Positions 24,827 to 32,208 of a stretch of DNA of 33,663 nt are shown here, in pieces. Under the pieces are notes generated by a model. That model was given only the letters and a program-made list of their open reading frames with translations. It was not told the DNA's origin and did not search any database. The stretch is from assembly GCA_038108875.1 (NCBI GenBank), contig JAYNII010000012.1, positions 1 through 33,663 of the forward strand. Reading direction: 5' to 3'. Each line of letters begins with the position of its first letter. The first letter of the stretch is position 1. The translations under genes were made by a program, and so were the position numbers. This DNA is from VMDH01 sp038108875 (lineage in GTDB: Bacteria; Pseudomonadota; Gammaproteobacteria; Magnimaribacterales; D2472).

Positions 24827-26061
24827 TTTGCACTACCCTGAGGTATATCTTTGAAGGGCAGGCCTTTATCAGCTCTGGGATCTTGAGGAAGCCCAAGTAC
24901 TCTTTCCGCAATAATATTTCTAAGTATTTCATCGGTTCCTCCAGCAATTCTTAATCCTGGTGCCCCAAGCCAAGCCATTTGAAATGCATATAAATCTCCT
25001 CCAGAATCCTGCCGAAGCATTCCAGCCATATCTGCTGAATCAATGCCAAAATTACCTATTGATTGAAGTTTATTTGCGCTAACAATTTTCGTGATAGATG
25101 CTTCAGGTCCTGGTGTGCCGCCCCTAGATAATGCAGAGATTGTTCTAAATTTAGTATATTTCAGACCGTTAGCTTCAATAAACCAATCGGCAATTTTTTC
25201 TCTTGCTCCACCATGCTTAATCAAAGGTTGCCCATTAAATTCTTGGTCTTTTGCCCAATTCAAGGCATCTTCAATATCAGAACCGCGGGCATCTCCAACT
25301 GCAAGTCTTTCATTCATCAGTGTCGTAATTGCAACTTTCCACCCATCACCAATTTCTCCTAATCTTTGTGCATCAGGAATTCTTACATCGTTGAAATACA
25401 CCTCATTGAAACCCGAACCACTTCCTGCTGCGCCAGTTATTTGTTTAATGGGTTTGACTTCAATGCCAGGAGATTTCATATCTACAAAGAAAAAAGTTAA
25501 GCCCTTGTGTTTTTCTAGTTCTGGATCATGTCTTACCACTAAAATCCCATAGTCAGAATAATGAGCGCCTGAAGTCCAAACTTTTTGTCCATTTATAATC
25601 CATTCATTCCCATCTTTAACGGCTTTGGAACGCAATCCAGCGACATCTGACCCAGCAGATGGCTCTGAGAATAATTGACACCAAATTTCTTTACCCTCGG
25701 CCATAGGTGGCAAGTACCTCTTTTTTTGGTCAGAAGTAGCGTACTCCATCATGACTGGACCACACATACCAAGACCTATTTCAAATATTCCACCGGGCAC
25801 ATCAAACTTCGATTCTTCTTGAGACCAAATAATTCTTTCTATAGGAGAGGCACCTATTCCACCGTATTCTTCTGGCCAATGAAGCATAGCCCACCCAGCA
25901 TCGTATTTCTTTTTTTGCCATGCCTTGGCTCTCTGAAGGTACTCATTAAGATTGCCTTCAACAGTTCTTAATTGACCAATTTTCAATTCAGCATTTGCTT
26001 CAAGCCATGTGCGGCATTTTTCTCTGAATATAGCCTGTTCAGGAGTATCTTTAAAATCCAT
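24823..26061 (-). CDS. Acyl-CoA dehydrogenase, probable alpha-type subunit of a heteromeric enzyme
   Basis: 412 aa with the acyl-CoA dehydrogenase fold. The FAD/substrate motif FSEPSAGSD (131-139) and KVWTSGAHYSDYGI are intact. The C-terminal end has RIAGGTDEILRNIIAERVLG, with AGG where homotetrameric enzymes usually carry the Y-E-G catalytic glutamate segment. The usual QxxGGxG helix is also altered (LQSIGNFGIDS). It lies 9 bases downstream of a second, dissimilar dehydrogenase gene in the same direction. Such pairs form alpha2beta2 enzymes in steroid and bulky acyl-CoA oxidation (ChsE1-ChsE2 and ChsE4-ChsE5 in M. tuberculosis). The substrate here is unknown. Confidence 0.92.
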   Translation of the reverse strand: MDFKDTPEQAIFREKCRTWLEANAELKIGQLRTVEGNLNEYLQRAKAWQKKKYDAGWAMLHWPEEYGGIGASPIERIIWSQEESKFDVPGGIFEIGLGMCGPVMMEYATSDQKKRYLPPMAEGKEIWCQLFSEPSAGSDVAGLRSKAVKDGNEWIINGQKVWTSGAHYSDYGILVVRHDPELEKHKGLTFFFVDMKSPGIEVKPIKQITGAAGSGSGFNEVYFNDVRIPDAQRLGEIGDGWKVAITTLMNERLAVGDARGSDIEDALNWAKDQEFNGQPLIKHGGAREKIADWFIEANGLKYTKFRTISALSRGGTPGPEASITKIVSANKLQSIGNFGIDSADMAGMLRQDSGGDLYAFQMAWLGAPGLRIAGGTDEILRNIIAERVLGLPQDPRADKGLPFKDIPQGSAN

Positions 26062-26070
26062 AATTTTTTC

Positions 26071-27189
26071 CTATTGGTTTGATCCTATTGAGTTTGATTT
26101 ATCTAAGTTAGTGACTAGTTTTTCTTTCCATGCAGCTTCTGACCCAAGGTTTAAGGATAAGACCTTGGAGCGTTTATAAAACAGATGGCAATCGTATTCC
26201 CATGTAAAGCCATTGCCTCCGTGGGTTTGGATATTTTCTTTAGCACATAGTTGAAAAGCTTTGGTAGCTGCCACTCTTGCGGTAGCTGCTGCCAATCCTA
26301 ATTCTGGCGATCCTGAAGACAAAGCCCAGGCGCCATAATAGCAATTTGATTTTGCTAATGTTAAGGAAATATACATGTCAGCAAGTTTATGCTTGATGGC
26401 TTGATAGGATCCAATTGCTCTACCAAAAGCATATCGTTCCATAGCATATTTTTTGGCCATATCTAGAGAGGCCTGTGCACCACCAACTTGCTCAAATGCA
26501 ACAAGCACAGCAGCTTGATTCAATAAATGCTCCCATGTATCCCAACCATTTTGACTGATCAGCTCTGAGCTGACATCATTAAAATCGATTTGATAGAAAC
26601 TCTTTGAAGGGTCTATGTTTGCTTGGAGGGTTACCTTTAAGCCTTTTTCATTCAATGCAACGGATCTAAGTTCTACATCATTGGCATTCTTGCAAACTAC
26701 CATTACATGAGTTGCAGCCTCAACATCAGGCACAGCGATTTTAGTTCCATTAATTTTATTGTTGGTTACAGTTGTTTTCAGGTTTTCGGCAGATAAAGGA
26801 GTTAAGCTCTCAGCTGCAGCAAACGTGCCAACAATAGATCCATCAGCTAATCCAGGAAGCAAAGATTCTTTGAGTCTATCGTTTTTGCTTTCAATTAAAG
26901 CCTCTGTAAACATATAAACTGATGATGAGAAAGGTATGGGTGCCAGACTTTTGCCAATTTCTTCAGCAATTACGCATAATTCTAGATGGCTGAGACCTAG
27001 TCCGTTGAAGTTTTCTGGGATACGAATAGCTGTCCAACCCAGTTCAATAACTTTCCGCCAAAGCTCTTTATCGAAAGGTTCATCAGATTCCATAATGGCT
27101 CTTGTGCGTTTCAGCGTATCTTCCTTTAGGAAGAATTTATTTGCTTCTTCTTGTAAAAATTTTTGTTCGTCAGAAAAATCTAAGTTCAT
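26071..27189 (-). CDS. Acyl-CoA dehydrogenase, probable beta-type subunit
   Basis: 372 aa. The N-terminal domain (FSDEQKFLQEEANKFF, GLGLSHLELCVIAEEIGKSL) is typical of the family. The middle motif is degenerate (FAAAESLTPLSAENL instead of the usual T-EP-AGSD type). The C-terminal QTHGGNGFTWEYDCHLFYKR is well kept, while the segment that would hold the catalytic Glu reads LNLGSEAAWKE. It thus keeps what its neighbour has lost and has lost what its neighbour keeps, supporting a shared active site. It is the first gene of the minus-strand pair, with a divergent coiled-coil gene upstream. Function is likely one dehydrogenation step of lipid or side-chain beta-oxidation. Confidence 0.92.
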   Translation of the reverse strand: MNLDFSDEQKFLQEEANKFFLKEDTLKRTRAIMESDEPFDKELWRKVIELGWTAIRIPENFNGLGLSHLELCVIAEEIGKSLAPIPFSSSVYMFTEALIESKNDRLKESLLPGLADGSIVGTFAAAESLTPLSAENLKTTVTNNKINGTKIAVPDVEAATHVMVVCKNANDVELRSVALNEKGLKVTLQANIDPSKSFYQIDFNDVSSELISQNGWDTWEHLLNQAAVLVAFEQVGGAQASLDMAKKYAMERYAFGRAIGSYQAIKHKLADMYISLTLAKSNCYYGAWALSSGSPELGLAAATARVAATKAFQLCAKENIQTHGGNGFTWEYDCHLFYKRSKVLSLNLGSEAAWKEKLVTNLDKSNSIGSNQ

Positions 27190-27202
27190 GGTTACTAATA
27201 AT

Positions 27203-27211
27203 TGTTATAAT
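27203..27211 (+). promoter_or_regulatory. Predicted extended -10 promoter of the coiled-coil gene
   Basis: TGTTATAAT in the 56-bp divergent gap is an extended -10 (TGnTATAAT), with no good -35 at the right distance. Transcription would start near 27218, about 28 bases before the ATG at 27246. The region is AT-rich on both strands and could also serve the minus-strand dehydrogenases. Confidence 0.4.
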
Positions 27212-27245
27212 TGGAAATCTTATTTAATCATAATTTTAGCAAATA

Positions 27246-27896
27246 ATGAGTAGAAAAATCTCTGCAGCCAGAAACTTTAAAGAGCAATTAATTTTGAAAA
27301 AAGACAATATATTTGTCGGAATTTTTGCGAGCTTTGTATTAGGAGCCTTGCTTATTTTGTCTATTTGGGTAAATGAAATTTCCAAATCATCCGGTTCCGC
27401 CAGCGACATTCAAGAAGAGAGGATTGCTCTCTTAGAAGAGCAAATCAAATTAATTGATGCCACCTATGCAGATTCTATCTCTCAGAGCGCTGCTGATTTA
27501 CAGTTGTTAGACAAAGAGATCAAAAAGCTATGGGATTTGAGCAACAAACGCAACAGGAAAGACATTGATGCATTGCTCGACAACGTTAATAAACTTATAG
27601 CAAACAACAAAAAAATCACAGATGAATTTAGTGTTGTTTCTAAGAATTTCTTAAGTATTCGAACCGATCTTGGTGCGCTGCAAGAAGAAATCAATGCTTT
27701 AAAGAAAGCCTCAGCTGCAATCAATGGTTTTAATATAAAACTTAATGAACTGAACACAAGGCTTTCTATGGCTGAAGAAAACCTAAGAAGTTTTGAAAAC
27801 TACAGAAAATCTCTGAATCAAACCTTGATTGAAATTCAAGCTTCAATCAACTCTTCAGATAATGATTTGGAGAATTTTAATTTCGATAAGCAGTAA
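27246..27896 (+). CDS. Membrane-anchored coiled-coil protein of unknown function
   Basis: 216 aa. A short basic cytoplasmic N-terminus (MSRKISAARNFKEQLILKK) precedes one membrane helix (about 22-43, VGIFASFVLGALLILSIWV). The rest is almost wholly heptad-rich helix (about 55-200: ERIALLEEQIKLID, DLQLLDKEIKKLWDL, ALQEEINALKKAS, KLNELNTRLSMAEENL) with an acidic tail. It would project into the periplasm as a rod. I recognise no family. It stands alone, with its 3' end facing the nitronate monooxygenase gene 7 bases away. A structural or envelope-spacer role is possible but unproven. Confidence 0.85.
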   Translation: MSRKISAARNFKEQLILKKDNIFVGIFASFVLGALLILSIWVNEISKSSGSASDIQEERIALLEEQIKLIDATYADSISQSAADLQLLDKEIKKLWDLSNKRNRKDIDALLDNVNKLIANNKKITDEFSVVSKNFLSIRTDLGALQEEINALKKASAAINGFNIKLNELNTRLSMAEENLRSFENYRKSLNQTLIEIQASINSSDNDLENFNFDKQ

Positions 27897-27903
27897 CACT
27901 AAG

Positions 27904-28824
27904 TTACAACTTTCTTAAGTTTCCAATCGTATTATTGTAACCAGCGATAGTGTCTTCAATAATCTCTTTCACTGTTTTTACTCTATCGATTAATCCACAT
28001 GATTGGCCAGTTAAAGCTGGAGCGGCATTCATATTGCCTCCAAAATAAAGATCCTTAATATTCACGAGCGCGGTCATTTCCATAGAACCTGAATCATAAA
28101 TTGATTGGGTGAATTCGGTTTTTAAAGCTCTAATGCATGGCTTTGATTTTTTATTCAAGATCCAAGTGCTTGCTTCATTGGCGTTGATGATTGCTTGCTT
28201 AAAATTATTATGAACTGGGCTTTCTGCCGAGCTTACAAATCTGGTTCCCATTTGGATGCCATCTGCTCCAGAAGCCATTGCAGCTGCCATGCCTATACCA
28301 TCGACGATTCCTCCCGCAGCAATAATCGGTATATCGGTTAGATTTCTGATGGCTTGGATAAGAATATGCAGACCTACCTCATCAGGACTTTTAAATCCTC
28401 CTCCTTCGGTTCCTTCAACAACTAGCCCATCAACCCCGGCATCGATTGCTTTTTGTGCCCCAGCTACACTTGGAACTGCATGAAACACAGTGATGTTGGC
28501 GTCTTTAAGCTTATGAATATACTTAGCTGGATCGCCGGCAGATGTGGTAACAAATTTAATCCCCGATTTTGCAACCATTTCAAGCATCGAATCGTCTTGT
28601 AAGAAAAGAATTGGTAAGTTGACCCCAAATGGTTTGTCAGTAAGAGACGGCATTTTTTCAATTTCTGCCTTGCAGTTATCAATTTCTCCAGAAGAGGTTT
28701 CAATGATTCCCATTCCTCCTGCATTACTCACTGCAGAGGCAAGTTGACTTCGCGCAATCCAACCCATGGGAGATTGAATGATTGGGTATTTACAACCAAG
28801 CATGGTTACAATTTTGTTTTGCAT
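27904..28824 (-). CDS. Nitronate monooxygenase (2-nitropropane dioxygenase family)
   Basis: 306 aa FMN-dependent TIM-barrel enzyme. It starts with the family pattern YPIIQSPMGWIARSQLASAV and NAGGMGII. It then has the mid-barrel VDGLVVEGTEGGGF and the FMN phosphate-binding region IIAAGGIVDGIGMAAAMASGADGIQMGTRF. Members oxidise alkyl nitronates such as propionate-3-nitronate, but many paralogues are unassigned oxidoreductases, and this one sits among lipid-type catabolic genes. The start has a Shine-Dalgarno GGAGA (28831-28835, minus strand). Directly upstream lies a palindrome that may be an operator of the divergent TetR gene. Confidence 0.9.
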   Translation of the reverse strand: MQNKIVTMLGCKYPIIQSPMGWIARSQLASAVSNAGGMGIIETSSGEIDNCKAEIEKMPSLTDKPFGVNLPILFLQDDSMLEMVAKSGIKFVTTSAGDPAKYIHKLKDANITVFHAVPSVAGAQKAIDAGVDGLVVEGTEGGGFKSPDEVGLHILIQAIRNLTDIPIIAAGGIVDGIGMAAAMASGADGIQMGTRFVSSAESPVHNNFKQAIINANEASTWILNKKSKPCIRALKTEFTQSIYDSGSMEMTALVNIKDLYFGGNMNAAPALTGQSCGLIDRVKTVKEIIEDTIAGYNNTIGNLRKL

Positions 28825-28840
28825 AAGGATTCTCCAACTT

Positions 28841-28859
28841 TTGACACTTTGACTGCCAA
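28841..28859. promoter_or_regulatory. Candidate TetR operator (imperfect palindrome)
   Basis: TTGACACTTTGACTGCCAA is an imperfect palindrome that matches, at 15 of 19 positions, the centre of the perfect inverted repeat at 32145-32163. It lies 17 bases upstream of the nitronate monooxygenase start and covers the -35 of the predicted tetR promoter. This is the place expected for autoregulation and co-control of the divergent gene. A second short palindrome, ATGATATCAT, lies at 28872-28881. Confidence 0.5.
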
Positions 28860-28869
28860 TTTCTTAAAT
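28841..28869 (+). promoter_or_regulatory. Predicted sigma70 promoter of the tetR-family gene
   Basis: A perfect -35 TTGACA (28841-28846), a 17-base spacer and a -10-like TTAAAT (28864-28869). The expected start is near 28876, about 40 bases before the ATG at 28917. The -35 and most of the spacer fall inside the candidate operator. Confidence 0.5.
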
Positions 28870-28916
28870 CGATGATATCATGATTATTAGCTATTACTAA
28901 TTTGGATCAAATCAGA

Positions 28917-29495
28917 ATGAATAAGATTGACGGGAGAAGGCAGCGGAGTACTCAAAGTTCGGATCTGATAGCCAAAGCAACCATTGAAATTATTAATGAA
29001 GGTAATTTAAATCCTACTGCTAAAGAGGTAGCAAAAAGGGCTGGAGTAGGCACTAGAACGGTATTTAGGCAATATGAAGATATGGAAGATCTTCACCTGA
29101 GCATTCATAACATCATGAAGGAAGGTTTCAGAAATTCCATAAAAGACTTTAAATTCAAAAAAACTTCATCTATTGATCGCGCAGAAGAACTTCTTAGCTA
29201 TCTAATTACTCAATTTGAAAGTAATGAAAATTTATTAAGAATTACTTTTGTGAGAATGAATGACTCTTCGAGAGTTAAGGCAAACTTTGATGAATTTATA
29301 CTGCTAATTAGCAAGTTTGTGAAAAGTAATTTCCCAGAAATAAGCACCCTAGAGAATATTGATAAGCAGAATGTCATTTATGCTTTTTCACCCGCCAATT
29401 GGTTTTCTTTGAAGAGCTACCATCAATACAACGGTCAAACTATTAAAAGAATGCTTTTATCTTCAATTAATGCTGAGCTATTAAAAATATCTTAA
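28917..29495 (+). CDS. TetR-family transcriptional regulator
   Basis: 192 aa from the ATG at 28917; an in-frame TTG at 28902 would add five residues but has no ribosome-binding site. The N-terminal helix-turn-helix is clear: RRQRSTQSSDLIAKATIEII, then PTAKEVAKRAGVGTRTVFRQY with the TetR recognition helix (TRTVFRQYED). The C-terminal helical ligand domain is not assignable. It is transcribed divergently from the nitronate monooxygenase gene and 59 bases ahead of a TonB-dependent receptor. It probably represses one or more neighbours and itself through the palindromes at 28841-28859 and 32139-32169; this is inference from position. Confidence 0.9.
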   Translation: MNKIDGRRQRSTQSSDLIAKATIEIINEGNLNPTAKEVAKRAGVGTRTVFRQYEDMEDLHLSIHNIMKEGFRNSIKDFKFKKTSSIDRAEELLSYLITQFESNENLLRITFVRMNDSSRVKANFDEFILLISKFVKSNFPEISTLENIDKQNVIYAFSPANWFSLKSYHQYNGQTIKRMLLSSINAELLKIS

Positions 29496-29498
29496 AAG

Positions 29499-29527
29499 TT
29501 TAAATTTTCCTCAAAAAAAGGTATATT
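29499..29527 (+). promoter_or_regulatory. Predicted promoter of the TonB-dependent receptor gene
   Basis: A -35-like TTTAAA (29499-29504), a 17-base spacer and a -10-like TATATT (29522-29527) lie in the gap after the tetR stop. The expected start is about 20 bases before the ATG at 29555. The -35 is poor, so this is tentative. Confidence 0.35.
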
Positions 29528-29554
29528 TTGTAAATAAAATTAGTGGGGGGATCC

Positions 29555-32086
29555 ATGAATAGACTATTTTTATCAATTGTCTTTGTTTTTGCTGGTATAA
29601 CGCTGCCTAATCTTCAAGCCCAAGAGTCAAAATTGGTTTTGGAAGAAGTCGTCGTGACTGCTAACAAGAAAGAAGAAAACGTTCAAGATATTGCACAAAC
29701 TGTTAACGCAGTAAGTGGTGCAACTCTTGATAATTATCAAATTAGAGACTTGTCTGAGCTGTCTCAAGTTGTTTCAGGCGTAGAATTTACTCAAATAGAC
29801 CCTAGAAGAGCAACTATTGTTATGAGAGGTCAAAAACTTGACCCAGACGGCGGTAATGATCAGCCAATTCAGGTGTATGTTGATGAAGTTCCAGTGAGGC
29901 CTCAGGTTGCCTTCTATCAAATGTACGACATGGAAAGGGTTGAAATTATGAAAGGTGCCCAAGGAACACTCCAGGGAGTTGTTAGCGTTGGCGGTGCTAT
30001 TCAAATGTACACAAGATCTGCAACAGTTGGCGATGATGCACGGAATGGATACGTCAAGACCACTTTTGCTGACAATAATATGTCAATTTTAGAATTTGCT
30101 TCAGATCTCCCTATTTCTAACACCATGGGTATGAGGATCGCAGGAGTTACTAATTCAAACGATGGTCGAGGAATTCAAAATATTAGAACTCAAGTGGATG
30201 AAGATCATCAATATGACTCTTACAGATTGTCTTTCTCTTGGGAGCCTGCTGACAATTTGTCAGTTAAATTAAAGTACCAAAGAATGGATGCTAATGATGT
30301 TTCTCCAAGAGTTTTAGCGGGATCTCCGGGTCCAGTTCTTTTTGATGCTTTTAAAGAAGTTGCTAAAGTTTCTAATCCATACTTCCCAGCTACCATGGTA
30401 AACGGTCCTGCTGGCGCTGCGCAGGCATACAAAGATATGGTTAAATTTTTAAGCGGAGGAACGCTTCCTCAAAGTCTTCTATTTTTCAGAGTTCCTAGAT
30501 ACGATGATTTAACATTCCCTCTTAAGCCCGAGGATGGTATTTCAATTCAATTCCAAGATCCAAAACAAAATAACTCTGGAGACATTTTCAACTTAATGGT
30601 TGATTACGATATGGGATCCCATCTCCTTTCTGTAAGATATTCTGATTACCAAAATGATATTCAAGGACTTATTGATAGAGATTATGCTGGTGGTTTTGCA
30701 TTTGGTTATCCTCAAGAAGTGAGAACTAACACAGGTATTGAAACATTTGAGGCCAGAATCTCAAATCAGGATAATGATAAGCTTGAATATACACTTGGAT
30801 TCTTTTCTAGAGATTCTCAAACTCTCACTCATGCAGACTTAGATATTTCATTTTATGCTACTGAATCTGCTCCTGGGATTTTAAAATCTGCTGTTCCTTT
30901 TATTTATGGCCAACCTTTTGATGCTTGTATGGATTTAAGGGCAAATCCTAATGCTCTTGCAACTGCATATGTTGCCCTAACATGCGTAACTATTCCGCTT
31001 GATAACAAAACAGAGGCATTTTTTGCAAACTTTAAGTACAACTTGAGCGATAAAACCTTTGTTTCTTTTGGTGTTCGTGATCAAGATATCGATAGCTTTA
31101 AAGCGCAAGAATTATACTTACCGTTAACTGGCGTTATTGGCGCAGCTTCTGGTGGCGGTCTTAAAATACAACAAATTCCAGTGAATCTTCAAAACGGAAG
31201 CACTAATTCAACTACTGGTAATTTTAGGATTGGTCACTACATTGAAGAGGATGTAATGCTTTATTATGCCTACGAAACTGGTTACCGAAGCCCTGGAGCA
31301 ACAATTACTCCAACTGCTGTAGATCCATCACTTCTCCTATTTGATGATGAAGACACTACTATGACTGAAATTGGTATGAAGGGTACATTCCTTGATGGAA
31401 GACTAAGATTGAACCTTGCATATTACGACTACACTTTTGACAACTTTCAAAGAAAGTGGGACAACATTACAGCAAGAAGCTATACAACTACTGGACCTGG
31501 CCCACTGGCTCAGATTCAAGGGGGTTTATTTAATAACAATGACGCTTCACTCAGTGGTTTTGATATTGAATATCAGTATGTTGTGAATGAGGATCTTGTG
31601 ATTGGTGGTAGTTATACTTCGCATGAATCTGAATTTGATACAGGTTCAATTGGGTATATCAATGATCCAACATATACTGGATTATTGGCTGCTTCAAAAG
31701 ATGTAACAGGCGAGCCTCTCAATGATGCAGCTGAAACCTCTATGACTTTTTATCTTGATCATACTGTTCCTGCATACTGGGGCGGTGAGAGATATACTCG
31801 ATATAATATAAGTTGGAGAGATGCAAGAAGATCTTCTTCTAATCCTGACTTAACCATTGGTGAACTTACCCTTGCTAATATTTATTTTGGCTGGAGATCA
31901 ACCGATGGTGCTTGGGATGCAAATCTGTTCGTAAAGAATATGCTAAATGAAGTTGATTTATCATATATCCAAGCCTACTACTCAGATTATAGTATTTTCG
32001 GAGGAAACTCTATTGGATCCAAATTCTATGAAGGTGCTGCAAATATGGGTAAACAAGTTGGGTTCCAACTAACCTATAGATTCTAA
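29555..32086 (+). CDS. TonB-dependent outer membrane receptor
   Basis: 843 aa from the ATG at 29555, which has a strong G-rich Shine-Dalgarno (29545-29550); an in-frame GTG at 29543 lies before that site and is unlikely. A signal peptide (about 1-22, ending LQAQE) is followed by the TonB box region LEEVVVTANKKEENVQDIAQ. The plug has RATIVMRGQK, YVDEVPVRP and MERVEIMKGAQGTLQG, a variant of the usual RG-PQGTLYGRN. A 22-stranded barrel follows, ending in GFQLTYRF with the terminal Phe needed for outer-membrane assembly. A Cys pair (FDACMDL, LTCVTIP) may close an extracellular loop. The substrate is not readable; the layout resembles receptors of oligotrophic marine bacteria for organic ligands rather than siderophores. 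Confidence 0.95.
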   Translation: MNRLFLSIVFVFAGITLPNLQAQESKLVLEEVVVTANKKEENVQDIAQTVNAVSGATLDNYQIRDLSELSQVVSGVEFTQIDPRRATIVMRGQKLDPDGGNDQPIQVYVDEVPVRPQVAFYQMYDMERVEIMKGAQGTLQGVVSVGGAIQMYTRSATVGDDARNGYVKTTFADNNMSILEFASDLPISNTMGMRIAGVTNSNDGRGIQNIRTQVDEDHQYDSYRLSFSWEPADNLSVKLKYQRMDANDVSPRVLAGSPGPVLFDAFKEVAKVSNPYFPATMVNGPAGAAQAYKDMVKFLSGGTLPQSLLFFRVPRYDDLTFPLKPEDGISIQFQDPKQNNSGDIFNLMVDYDMGSHLLSVRYSDYQNDIQGLIDRDYAGGFAFGYPQEVRTNTGIETFEARISNQDNDKLEYTLGFFSRDSQTLTHADLDISFYATESAPGILKSAVPFIYGQPFDACMDLRANPNALATAYVALTCVTIPLDNKTEAFFANFKYNLSDKTFVSFGVRDQDIDSFKAQELYLPLTGVIGAASGGGLKIQQIPVNLQNGSTNSTTGNFRIGHYIEEDVMLYYAYETGYRSPGATITPTAVDPSLLLFDDEDTTMTEIGMKGTFLDGRLRLNLAYYDYTFDNFQRKWDNITARSYTTTGPGPLAQIQGGLFNNNDASLSGFDIEYQYVVNEDLVIGGSYTSHESEFDTGSIGYINDPTYTGLLAASKDVTGEPLNDAAETSMTFYLDHTVPAYWGGERYTRYNISWRDARRSSSNPDLTIGELTLANIYFGWRSTDGAWDANLFVKNMLNEVDLSYIQAYYSDYSIFGGNSIGSKFYEGAANMGKQVGFQLTYRF

Positions 32087-32103
32087 GAATCTTTACTTAT
32101 AAG

Positions 32104-32130
32104 AACGGCAGCCTCGCTGCCGTTTTTTTT
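32104..32130 (+). terminator. Rho-independent terminator of the receptor gene
   Basis: AACGGCAGC (32104-32112), loop CTC, GCTGCCGTT (32116-32124), then T residues to 32130. A GC-rich 9-bp stem plus a run of eight T makes it a strong intrinsic terminator 17 bases after the receptor stop. Confidence 0.95.
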
Positions 32131-32138
32131 ATCTTACA

Positions 32139-32169
32139 GAACTATTGACACTATTAGTGTCAATAGTTC
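32139..32169. repeat. Perfect 31-bp inverted repeat, candidate operator of the dehalogenase gene
   Basis: GAACTATTGACACTA (32139-32153), one central T, then its exact reverse complement (32155-32169). An outer pair ATCTT (32131-32135) and AAGAT (32170-32174) extends the symmetry with a 3-base offset. It holds TTGACA on both strands and lies 39 bases before the dehalogenase ATG and after the receptor terminator. There is no T run behind it, so it is not a terminator. The size and symmetry fit a dimeric repressor site such as that of a TetR protein. Confidence 0.8.
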
Positions 32170-32208
32170 AAGATAAACCGATTATAAAAAATTTTACTTA
32201 GAAAAATA

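Noticed and set aside
27893..27907. GTAAC-actaa-GTTAC hairpin between the convergent stops
   Set aside because: It has only 5 bp, no T run on either strand, and consists mainly of the two stop codons; it is too weak to call a terminator.
28872..28881. ATGATATCAT palindrome as a main TetR operator
   Set aside because: It is a perfect 10-bp palindrome, but short, AT-rich and not repeated at the other promoter; the 28841-28859 site is a better candidate.
28902..28916. TTG start for the TetR gene
   Set aside because: It adds only five residues without a ribosome-binding site; the ATG at 28917 is the normal choice.
29543..29554. GTG start for the TonB-dependent receptor
   Set aside because: It lies upstream of the strong G-rich Shine-Dalgarno (29545-29550) that serves the ATG at 29555, and the extension would spoil the signal peptide start.
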